6,374 nt of DNA from an uncultured Clostridia bacterium. GTDB taxonomy: Bacteria; Bacillota; Clostridia; TANB77; CAG-508. The translations under genes and the position numbers were made by a program. Positions 1-5,350 of this stretch are shown piece by piece; the stretch's first letter is position 1, and each line of letters starts with the position of its first letter. The stretch spans positions 1 through 6,374 of the forward strand of contig CANRML010000072.1 in the NCBI GenBank assembly GCA_947631725.1. Direction: 5' to 3'. The notes beneath the pieces are model-generated. The model did no database searches. It was not told the origin of the DNA and was given only the letters and a program-made list of their open reading frames with translations.

Positions 1-744
1 AGTTGTGTCAGTTTTTTCACTTTCATATTGTTCTTGCAATTCAGGATCCATCTTCCAATTTAATAAATTATCATAAAATAGAAAATCGAATATTCTAAAT
101 TTTTTATTTTTTGCTCTTTCAAGAATAGTATTGAACACCTTATTTTGCTCTGAATCTGGATATTTTTCTTTATAACTTTTTACAACTTGTGAAAGTTTTT
201 TAATATCTTTTTGCTTTTCATAAATAGCAAGTAAGATAAGTTGTTTTTGATATTCAGATAAAAGAGGATAATCTTCGATTGATTTTATATCTTCTAATGT
301 TATTTTATCATAATACAACTTAGTCTTTAACATAGACAAAAATTGTTCTTTGTCTAGGAATTCTTCAAAAGACAAATTTGACTTTGAGTGTAAGTGTTTA
401 GCATTATCTACTTGCATTTGTATAGTTTTGTTATCAGCAAAAACTTCTCTACTTCCAATTCGTATTGCATCATCAAATCTTTCTTGAATAATAGCTATAG
501 CAATCATTTTAGATTGTATTGAAGGAACATCTACAAATTTTGGATTATTACCTATTTTTAGAGCAGTATCAAAATCTTCTTGCAATATATAAATAGACAA
601 TAATTTAGACTGTATTTCAGCAATATCTTTAACTGAAGGATCATTACCTAATTCTAAAGCATCTTCAAATCTACCTTCTTTTATTGCAAAATTAATAGCT
701 TGAATTTTATCTTCTGAATTCTGAATATTATTAGAATAACTCAT
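1..744 (-). CDS. TPR-like helical repeat protein, 3' end outside the window
   Basis: An open frame of 248 codons runs without a stop from ATG at 744 to the window edge, so the C-terminus is missing. The start is supported by AAAGGA (755-760) ten bases upstream and by a promoter at 776-804. The protein has no signal peptide or membrane segment. Its first ~115 residues hold about three degenerate repeats of roughly 33 residues. Each has an aromatic-x-x-Ala-hydrophobic-x-Ile/Leu-Gly core (FEDALELGND, FDTALKIGNN, FDDAIRIGSR) followed by an IQSK/IQMQ helix. The spacing and the A/G/I/L pattern suggest paired alpha helices of the TPR/solenoid type, usually a protein-protein interaction scaffold. The rest is charged and Lys/Glu-rich, with KNKKFRIFDFLFYDN near the edge. 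I do not recognise a specific family and assign no function. It lies downstream of pflA on the same strand, but its own promoter argues for separate expression. Confidence 0.8.
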   Translation of the reverse strand, partial: MSYSNNIQNSEDKIQAINFAIKEGRFEDALELGNDPSVKDIAEIQSKLLSIYILQEDFDTALKIGNNPKFVDVPSIQSKMIAIAIIQERFDDAIRIGSREVFADNKTIQMQVDNAKHLHSKSNLSFEEFLDKEQFLSMLKTKLYYDKITLEDIKSIEDYPLLSEYQKQLILLAIYEKQKDIKKLSQVVKSYKEKYPDSEQNKVFNTILERAKNKKFRIFDFLFYDNLLNWKMDPELQEQYESEKTDTT

Positions 745-775
745 AATTTTGACATCCTTTCAATATTATGTTACC

Positions 776-804
776 ATTATATAACTTTTTTCCCTAAATT
801 GCAA
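776..804 (-). promoter_or_regulatory. Promoter of the helical-repeat gene
   Basis: Read on the minus strand, TTGCAA (799-804) is followed after exactly 17 bp by a perfect TATAAT (776-781). The start site would be near 769, giving a leader of about 25 nt before the ATG at 744. No convincing terminator separates this promoter from the end of pflA, so read-through from the pfl operon is also possible. Confidence 0.65.
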
Positions 805-818
805 CATAAATTGAAAAA

Positions 819-1553
819 TCATGAAAAAATTTCTAATATTTTCTTTGCCCTTTCAATATCATCAGGAGTAGCAGGAGAAACATTTTCAAGAGAATATGTT
901 TCTCCAAGTTTTTCCCATTTATATGCTCCCATATTGTGATATGGCAATAACTCTACTTTTTCAACAGTTTTTAAAGATAAAATAAATTCTTTTAACTTTA
1001 ATAAATCTTCTTTACTATCAGTAAATCCAGGAACTATAACCTGTCTAATCCACATAGGAATATTATTATCACTCAAATATCTTGCAAAATTTAATTCTAA
1101 AGTATTTCCAACACCTACTAAAGCTTTACATTTTTCATTATCTATATGCTTAATATCTAATAATATTAAATCTGTTAAAGAAAGCAATTTTTGTATATCT
1201 TTTGATATAGATACCATACCTGAAGTATCAATACAAGTATGAATTCCATCATTTTTTAATTTTTCAAATAAAGATATTAAAAAATGTACTTGTAAAAGTG
1301 GCTCACCTCCAGTAACAGTTACACCACCATTTGGATAAATATAATTTTTATAATTTATAATTTGATTATAGATTTCATCTAAAGACTTATAATCCCCACC
1401 ATTTATATCCCAAGTATCTCTGTTATGACAATATTTGCATTGTAAATGACAACCTTGTAAAAATAATACAAAACGAATACCAGGACCATCTACTGTTCCA
1501 AAGGATTCAATAGAATGTACTTTAGCATAATATCTTAAATCTTCTTTTTCCAT
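819..1553 (-). CDS. pflA: Pyruvate formate-lyase activating enzyme (radical SAM)
   Basis: This 244-residue protein is close to the usual ~246 of the family. It uses a [4Fe-4S] cluster and S-adenosylmethionine to install the glycyl radical on pyruvate formate-lyase in the cytoplasm. The cluster motif CxxxCxxC is C35-HLQ-C39-KY-C42. Also visible are the SAM-binding TGGEP (81-85), the DTSG segment (109-112), the LLDIKH segment (131-136) and the LLPYHNMG segment (202-209), all typical of PFL activases. I chose ATG at 1553 because AAAGGA (1560-1565) sits six bases upstream. A longer frame to 1589 would add 12 residues inside the end of pflB and has no ribosome binding site of its own. The start lies one base after the pflB stop, and its ribosome binding site is inside the last pflB codons, so translational coupling is likely. 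The neighbour pflB is its substrate. Confidence 0.96.
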   Translation of the reverse strand: MEKEDLRYYAKVHSIESFGTVDGPGIRFVLFLQGCHLQCKYCHNRDTWDINGGDYKSLDEIYNQIINYKNYIYPNGGVTVTGGEPLLQVHFLISLFEKLKNDGIHTCIDTSGMVSISKDIQKLLSLTDLILLDIKHIDNEKCKALVGVGNTLELNFARYLSDNNIPMWIRQVIVPGFTDSKEDLLKLKEFILSLKTVEKVELLPYHNMGAYKWEKLGETYSLENVSPATPDDIERAKKILEIFS

Positions 1554-1554
1554 A

Positions 1555-3792
1555 TTAAATCCTTTCATGGATAGTACGATTAATAACATCTAATTGTTGT
1601 TCTCTAGTTAATTTCGTAAAATGAACTGCATATCCAGAAACTCTAATAGTTAGTTGAGGGTATTTTTCTGGATGTTCCATAGCATCCTCCAATAATTTTC
1701 TATCAAAAACATTGACATTTATATGATGTCCAGTTTGTTTAAAATATCCATCTAACATATTAACTAAATTTTCCACACGTTGTTCATCTGTTTTTCCAAG
1801 AGTATTAGGCGTAATAGAAAAAGTATAAGATATGCCATCTTCAGCATTTTGAAAAGGTAATTTTGCAATTGTGTTCATGACAGCTAAAGCACCAGTAGAA
1901 TCTCTACCATGTAATGGATTAGCACCTGGTCCAAATGGCTCACCAGAATTTCTTCCATCAGGAGTATTACCAGTAGCTTTTCCATATACAACATTAGAAG
2001 TAATAGTTAAAATAGACAAAGTGTGTTTTGAATTTCTGTATGTTTGATGTTTTTGTAACTTAATTAAAAAAGCTTTTACAATATCTACTGCAATTTGATC
2101 AACTCTATCATCATCATTTCCGTATTTTGGAAAATCTCCTTCTATTTCATAATCAACAGCTAAACCGTTTTCATTACGAATTACTTTTACTTTTGCATAT
2201 TTAATTGCTGATAAAGAATCTGCTACAACAGATAATCCCGCAATTCCACATGCCATTGTACGAATAAGATCTTTATCATGTAATGCCATTTCAATAGCTT
2301 CATAAGAATATTTATCATGCATATAGTGAATAGCATTTAATGCTTTAATATATATTTTTGCTACATATTCCATCATTTGATCAAATTTTTCCATAACTTC
2401 ATCATAATCCAAATATTCAGATAAAATTGGCTCATATTTTGGAGTTACTTGCTTTCCTGATATTTCATCTTTTCCGCCATTTATTGCATAAAGAAGTGTT
2501 TTTGCAAGATTTGCTCTTGCACCAAAAAATTGCATTTGTTTTCCAATTTTCATAGGTGAGACACAACAAGCAATTCCATAATCGTCTCCTAAAGTAATTC
2601 TCATTAAATCGTCATTTTCATATTGCAAAGATGATGTCTTTATAGATAAACCTGCAACATATTTTTTGAAATTTTCTGGCAGTCTTGTAGACCATAAAAT
2701 TGTTAAATTTGGTTCAGGGGCAGGACCTAAATTTTCTAAAGAGTGAAGTAAACGATAAGAATTTTTGGTAACCAAAGTTCTTCCATCAATACCCATCCCA
2801 CCAATACTTTCAGTTACCCAAACAGGGTCACCACTAAATAATTCATTGTATTCAGGAGTTCTTAAGAAACGTACCATACGTAATTTCATAATAAAATGGT
2901 CCATTATTTCTTGTGCCATTGATTCTGTTAAAATACCATTTTGCAAATCTCTTTCAAAGTAAATATCTAAAAATGTAGAATTTCTACCAATACTCATTGC
3001 AGCACCATTTTGGTCTTTGATAGCTGCCAAGTAAGCAAAATATAGCCATTGAACAGCTTCTTTAGCATTTGCTGCAGGTTTTGAAATGTCAAATCCATAT
3101 TTTGATGCCATTATCTTTAAAGCATTTAAAGCTTTAATCTGCTCACGAATTTCTTCTCTTTCACGAATTACTTCTTCTGTAAAATTATCTACATCTAAAA
3201 TTTCTAATTCTTTATTCTTTTCTACAATTAAGCAATCAACTCCATAAAGAGCAACTCTTCTATAATCTCCAATAATTCTTCCACGACCATAACCATCAGG
3301 TAATCCAGTAATTAAATGGCTTGAACGTGCAGCTCTAATATCTGGTGTATATACATCAAAAACACCATCATTATGTGTTTTACGATAATTATGGAAGATA
3401 TTTTCAACTTCTTCATCAACTTTTCTTCCATAAGCTTCACATGATTTTTCAACAATTCTAATTCCTCCAAAAGGCATAATAGCTCTTTTTAAAGGAGCAT
3501 CTGTTTGTAGTCCAACAATTGTTTCTAAATCTTTATCAATATATCCAGCATCATGTGAAGATACTGTAGATATAGTTTTAGTATCAATATCTAATACGCC
3601 ACCAGGTGCATCATGCTCCTTTTTATATAAATCTAATACTTTATTCCATAATTCTTCTGTTTTTGAAGTAGGCTTTTCTAAAAAATCACTATTTCCTTCA
3701 TATGGAGTGTAGTTATGCTGAATAAAATCCCTTACATTGATTTCAGTTTGCCAATCTCCACATTTAAATCCATCCCACTCTTCAAATTTCAT
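1555..3792 (-). CDS. pflB: Formate C-acetyltransferase (pyruvate formate-lyase)
   Basis: The 745-residue protein is full length (E. coli PflB is ~760). It converts pyruvate and CoA to acetyl-CoA and formate without oxygen, the main non-oxidative route to acetyl-CoA in fermenting anaerobes. The catalytic cysteine pair is C409-C410 in GIACCVSPM. The glycyl-radical site is G720 in RVSGYAVHF near the C-terminus, as in classical PFL rather than diol dehydratases or choline lyase, which lack the adjacent Cys pair. The PFL-type segment near residues 107-113 (MPFGGIR) is also present. I prefer ATG at 3792, with AAGGA (3804-3808) 11 bases upstream. A GTG three codons earlier (3801) is only two bases from that site, too close for normal initiation. 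pflA follows after one base. No formate channel gene (focA) is in the window. The protein appears intact, with no missing key residue. Confidence 0.97.
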   Translation of the reverse strand: MKFEEWDGFKCGDWQTEINVRDFIQHNYTPYEGNSDFLEKPTSKTEELWNKVLDLYKKEHDAPGGVLDIDTKTISTVSSHDAGYIDKDLETIVGLQTDAPLKRAIMPFGGIRIVEKSCEAYGRKVDEEVENIFHNYRKTHNDGVFDVYTPDIRAARSSHLITGLPDGYGRGRIIGDYRRVALYGVDCLIVEKNKELEILDVDNFTEEVIREREEIREQIKALNALKIMASKYGFDISKPAANAKEAVQWLYFAYLAAIKDQNGAAMSIGRNSTFLDIYFERDLQNGILTESMAQEIMDHFIMKLRMVRFLRTPEYNELFSGDPVWVTESIGGMGIDGRTLVTKNSYRLLHSLENLGPAPEPNLTILWSTRLPENFKKYVAGLSIKTSSLQYENDDLMRITLGDDYGIACCVSPMKIGKQMQFFGARANLAKTLLYAINGGKDEISGKQVTPKYEPILSEYLDYDEVMEKFDQMMEYVAKIYIKALNAIHYMHDKYSYEAIEMALHDKDLIRTMACGIAGLSVVADSLSAIKYAKVKVIRNENGLAVDYEIEGDFPKYGNDDDRVDQIAVDIVKAFLIKLQKHQTYRNSKHTLSILTITSNVVYGKATGNTPDGRNSGEPFGPGANPLHGRDSTGALAVMNTIAKLPFQNAEDGISYTFSITPNTLGKTDEQRVENLVNMLDGYFKQTGHHINVNVFDRKLLEDAMEHPEKYPQLTIRVSGYAVHFTKLTREQQLDVINRTIHERI

Positions 3793-3842
3793 ATTTTTCA
3801 CTTTCCTTTCATAGTAAATTTAGTTATTAATATTTTAACCAG

Positions 3843-3871
3843 TTTATAAATTATTATCACAATAATGACAA
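3843..3871 (-). promoter_or_regulatory. Promoter of the pflB-pflA operon
   Basis: On the minus strand TTGTCA (3866-3871) is followed after 17 bp by TATAAA (3843-3848), each matching the sigma-A consensus at five of six positions. The start site would be near 3836, giving a leader of about 44 nt. The spacer contains a near-perfect 15-bp palindrome (3851-3865, half-sites TTATTRT) that could bind a regulator. It does not match the Rex or FNR consensus. Confidence 0.65.
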
Positions 3872-3894
3872 AAGAATAAAATATAAAAGGCAAC

Positions 3895-3917
3895 AAAAAA
3901 AGCCTTTACAGGCTTTT
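3895..3917 (-). terminator. Rho-independent terminator of the XRE gene
   Basis: A 7-bp stem AAAAGCC/GGCTTTT (3898-3904 with 3911-3917) with a 6-base loop is followed, on the minus strand, by a run of seven T (complement of 3895-3901). It begins about nine bases after the XRE stop codon and just before the pflB promoter, so it insulates pflBA from the regulator gene. The plus strand also ends in four T, but nothing on that strand needs it here. Confidence 0.85.
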
Positions 3918-3925
3918 AAATAATA

Positions 3926-4255
3926 TTAACATTGTGTTTCTGCTATAGCTTTTGCTACATTATATATTAGTTTTTGCTTTTCTGGTGAAACTTTTTTTAG
4001 CAGTTCAGCAAATTCATGTTCTAAATAATTTTCTGAATTATTAGATGCACCATTTAAAATATATCCTTCAGGAACATCTAGTAAACCACAAATCTGATTT
4101 AATCTTTTTAAATTAATATGAGAATTTCCTCTTTCAACTCTACTTAAAAATGCAACAGATATATCAATTTTATCAGCTAATTCTTCTTGTGTTAGATTTT
4201 TAGAAAGTCTAGCTTCTTTAATTCTTGAACCAATTACAGAATAATCAATAGCCAT
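3926..4255 (-). CDS. XRE-family helix-turn-helix transcriptional regulator
   Basis: This is a small cytoplasmic DNA-binding protein of 109 residues. A Cro/C1-type HTH fills residues 8-62. It contains KNLTQEELADKIDIS (19-33; helix 2 and turn) and VAFLSRVERGNSHIN (34-48; recognition helix and the conserved ERG turn). The C-terminal tail (75-106) is a predicted amphipathic helix pair around SPEKQKLIYNVAKAI, probably for dimerisation. I chose ATG at 4255 because GGAAGGTGA (4261-4269) lies six bases upstream. An alternative GTG at 4264 is inside that ribosome binding site. The gene has its own promoter (4281-4309) and terminator (3895-3917), and it is divergent from the hicA-hicB operon. That arrangement, and inverted repeats over both promoters, suggest it represses itself and perhaps hicAB. 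Its targets cannot be read from sequence alone. There is no peptidase or kinase domain. Confidence 0.92.
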   Translation of the reverse strand: MAIDYSVIGSRIKEARLSKNLTQEELADKIDISVAFLSRVERGNSHINLKRLNQICGLLDVPEGYILNGASNNSENYLEHEFAELLKKVSPEKQKLIYNVAKAIAETQC

Positions 4256-4280
4256 TTTTATCACCTTCCATTCTTACCAT

Positions 4281-4309
4281 ACTATATCATTTAACTTATG
4301 AGTTTTGAA
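4281..4309 (-). promoter_or_regulatory. Promoter of the XRE regulator gene
   Basis: On the minus strand TTCAAA (4304-4309) is followed after 17 bp by TATAGT (4281-4286). The start site would be near 4274, about 19 bases before the ATG. One arm of an 11-bp inverted repeat (4289-4299) fills the spacer, a natural place for autorepression. Confidence 0.55.
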
Positions 4310-4346
4310 GAAACGCAAAATTAAAAATGAAACGTATAAGTTAAAT
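4289..4346. repeat. 11-bp inverted repeat, candidate operator pair
   Basis: ATTTAACTTAT at 4289-4299 is repeated exactly as its reverse complement ATAAGTTAAAT at 4336-4346, with 36 bp between. The left arm lies between the -35 and -10 elements of the XRE promoter. The right arm lies upstream of it, towards hicAB. This fits two binding sites for a dimeric regulator. The low sequence complexity of the region lowers confidence in function, though not in the match. Confidence 0.5.
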
Positions 4347-4383
4347 TTAAAATCGATTAAAAAAAGAAAAATTAAAAAAACTA

Positions 4384-4412
4384 TTGACAATTAGTATCAA
4401 ATATAGTATCAT
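4384..4412 (+). promoter_or_regulatory. Promoter of the hicA-hicB operon
   Basis: A perfect TTGACA (4384-4389) is followed after 17 bp by TATCAT (4407-4412), five of six matches. An A-rich stretch (4359-4380, runs of 7, 5 and 7 A) directly upstream resembles an UP element. The predicted start site (about 4419) falls on an in-frame ATG at 4418, 66 bases before the ribosome-binding-site-supported hicA start. The -10 lies within the perfect palindrome AGTATCATACT (4405-4415). Confidence 0.75.
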
Positions 4413-4417
4413 ACTAA
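4391..4417. promoter_or_regulatory. Palindromic operator-like sequence over the hicAB promoter
   Basis: The stretch holds TTAGTAT (4391-4397) and its reverse complement ATACTAA (4411-4417). Inside it are a second AGTATCA copy (4394-4400 and 4405-4411) and the perfect palindrome AGTATCATACT (4405-4415). It covers the spacer, the -10 and the start region, where a repressor would block RNA polymerase. Candidates are HicB through its ribbon-helix-helix domain, as in other hicAB operons, or the divergent XRE protein. Confidence 0.55.
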
Positions 4418-4483
4418 ATGAAAGGACATTTTAACAAAAAGTCTTTATATCAGTATATTTTAGACATAAAGGAGGAATATAAA

Positions 4484-4712
4484 ATGTCCAATACTGACAA
4501 GTTGATACTTAAGATGAAACGTCAGCCTAACGGGATTAAATTTCAAGAGTTGGCAAAGGTACTAGAAGATAACGGATATAATATGAAGCCACCAAAGCGG
4601 AACATCACATCGACATTTTATAAATAAAAATGGAGATGTCATAACAATTAAAGTAGATAATCCAGTGAAAGCTGTGTATGTGAAAGATGTACTAAGAAGA
4701 ATAGGCGAATAA
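4484..4712 (+). pseudogene. hicA: HicA-family mRNA interferase toxin, frameshifted
   Basis: HicA toxins are small double-stranded-RNA-binding-fold ribonucleases that cleave mRNA and are neutralised by HicB. The start at 4484 has AAAGGAGG eight bases upstream. Frame one reads MSNTDKLILKMKRQPNGIKF to ...NGYNMKPP (37 codons to 4594), then ten more codons and TAA at 4625-4627. From 4596 the +1 frame continues as SGTSHRHFINKNGDVITIK to ...YVKDVLRRIGE, with TAA at 4710-4712. The two pieces together make one complete HicA of about 75 residues. The second holds the conserved G-x-S-H segment with the catalytic His and the VYVKDVL helix. The break needs one extra base, or two missing bases, near 4595. 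The in-frame product (47 residues) lacks the catalytic His and should be inactive. The upstream in-frame ATG at 4418 is less likely as the start. hicB follows 41 bases later. Confidence 0.87.
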
Positions 4713-4753
4713 AAAGTCTATTCTTTGAGTACACTTTAGAGGGAGGAAATTTT

Positions 4754-5101
4754 ATGAAAACAGTAAAAGATTATATGGAATTACCATATAATTATATAAT
4801 TAAACCAATAAATGATGAAAGTGGTTTTTATTTTTATGCACATGTTTTAGAACTAGATGGATGTCAAAGTACAGGAGAAACATTTGAGGAAGCATATGAA
4901 AATTTAAAAGAAGCAATGGAAGGATGGATAGAAGCAAAACTAGAAGGAGGATTTGATATTCCATTACCAGTGGGATACGAAAACTTTAGTGGGAAATTTA
5001 TAGTAAGAATACCAAAATCATTACACTATCAATTGTCAGTAGAAGCAGAAAAGGAAGGAGTATCGTTAAATCAATATGCACTTTATAAATTAAGTCATTA
5101 G
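4754..5101 (+). CDS. hicB: HicB-family antitoxin
   Basis: This intact 115-residue protein would bind and block HicA and repress the operon. Residues 12-72 form the partial RNase-H-like HicB fold: YYxx-type strands (NYIIKPIN, FYFYAHVLELDGC), then STGETFEEAYENLKEAMEGW with the family's G-[DE]-T-x-E-E-A pattern, and a I-P-L-P end. Residues 80-113 (GKFIVRIPKSLHYQL and EKEGVSLNQYALYKL) are a ribbon-helix-helix DNA-binding domain of the Arc/MetJ kind, found in many HicB proteins. ATG at 4754 has GGGAGG (4741-4746) seven bases upstream. It follows hicA in the usual toxin-first order and is closed by a strong terminator at 5127-5159. With hicA broken it would act as an orphan antitoxin/autorepressor, probably binding the palindrome at 4391-4417. 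Confidence 0.94.
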   Translation: MKTVKDYMELPYNYIIKPINDESGFYFYAHVLELDGCQSTGETFEEAYENLKEAMEGWIEAKLEGGFDIPLPVGYENFSGKFIVRIPKSLHYQLSVEAEKEGVSLNQYALYKLSH

Positions 5102-5126
5102 TATTTCACATATACAGTATAAAATG

Positions 5127-5159
5127 AAGAAGCTTATCTAAGTGATAAACTTCTTTTTT
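5127..5159 (+). terminator. Rho-independent terminator of the hicAB operon
   Basis: A 12-position stem (5127-5138 with 5144-5155, one C/A mismatch at 5133/5149) closes a 5-base loop and is followed by T to 5159. It starts 26 bases after the hicB stop. It ends transcription of hicAB and separates it from the downstream peptidase gene. Confidence 0.88.
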
Positions 5160-5165
5160 AATGTA

Positions 5166-5296
5166 GTATACATAAACAAAAAGGGAGAAAAAACGAGAAA
5201 AAGCGAGAAAAAATTAGCAAAAATATACAAAAATAGAAATAAAAGGAATTAAAAGTTTAAAAAAAATGTTAAATCTTCCAAATGATGTATACATAA
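5166..5296. repeat. Direct repeat GTATACATAA flanking the A-tract region
   Basis: GTATACATAA occurs at 5166-5175 and again at 5287-5296. Each is preceded by AATG and two differing bases (TA, then AT), so 14 of 16 positions match over 5160-5175 and 5281-5296. Both contain the palindrome GTATAC. The second copy abuts the -35 of the peptidase promoter. They could be paired regulator sites or the edges of an inserted segment. No transposase or inverted ends are seen. Confidence 0.5.
5178..5266. promoter_or_regulatory. Array of helically phased A-tracts (predicted curved DNA)
   Basis: Runs of A on the plus strand lie at 5178-5182, 5188-5193, 5198-5202, 5208-5213, 5219-5223, 5229-5233, 5237-5244 (interrupted by one T), 5251-5254 and 5259-5266. 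Their centres are 9.5 to 11 bp apart over nine tracts, close to one helical turn. A-tracts in phase bend DNA, and phased tracts upstream of a promoter are known to stimulate transcription, for example before the Clostridium perfringens plc gene. This array ends 31 bp before the -35 of the peptidase gene. Three of the units also read as a short tandem repeat, CGAGAAAAA-like (5185-5213). No gene is visible in 5160-5297. Confidence 0.6.
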
Positions 5297-5297
5297 T

Positions 5298-5326
5298 TTG
5301 AAATTGGCAAGAATATATAGTATAAT
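5298..5326 (+). promoter_or_regulatory. Promoter of the M23 peptidase gene
   Basis: TTGAAA (5298-5303) is followed after 17 bp by a perfect TATAAT (5321-5326). The start site would be near 5333, giving a leader of only about 18 nt before the GTG at 5351. It lies directly downstream of the GTATACATAA copy and the A-tract array. Confidence 0.75.
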
Positions 5327-5350
5327 AAAAGATGGTGCTAAAAAAGGAGA

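Noticed and set aside
745..818. Terminator between pflA and the repeat-protein gene
   Set aside because: No stem followed by a T-run could be found on the minus strand; short complementary stretches are all below five pairs.
2765..2962. Open frame of 65 codons on the plus strand
   Set aside because: It lies wholly antisense within pflB, has no ribosome binding site, and its translation resembles no family. It is a shadow of the real gene.
3847..3866. Rex or FNR binding site upstream of pflB
   Set aside because: TTGTGATAATAATTTATAA has only a weak match to one Rex half-site, and no TTGAT-N4-ATCAA for FNR is present.
4627..4660. Reinitiation start (ATG at 4630) rescuing the second half of hicA
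   Set aside because: That ATG is in a different frame and meets a stop after a few codons.
5183..5213. Possible CRISPR-like or minisatellite repeats
   Set aside because: The units are about 10 bp, with no spacers. They are better explained as part of the phased A-tract array.
5160..5297. Replication origin or plasmid-type iterons
   Set aside because: The A-rich array and repeats prompted the idea, but no DnaA-box-like TTATCCACA or replication gene is present.
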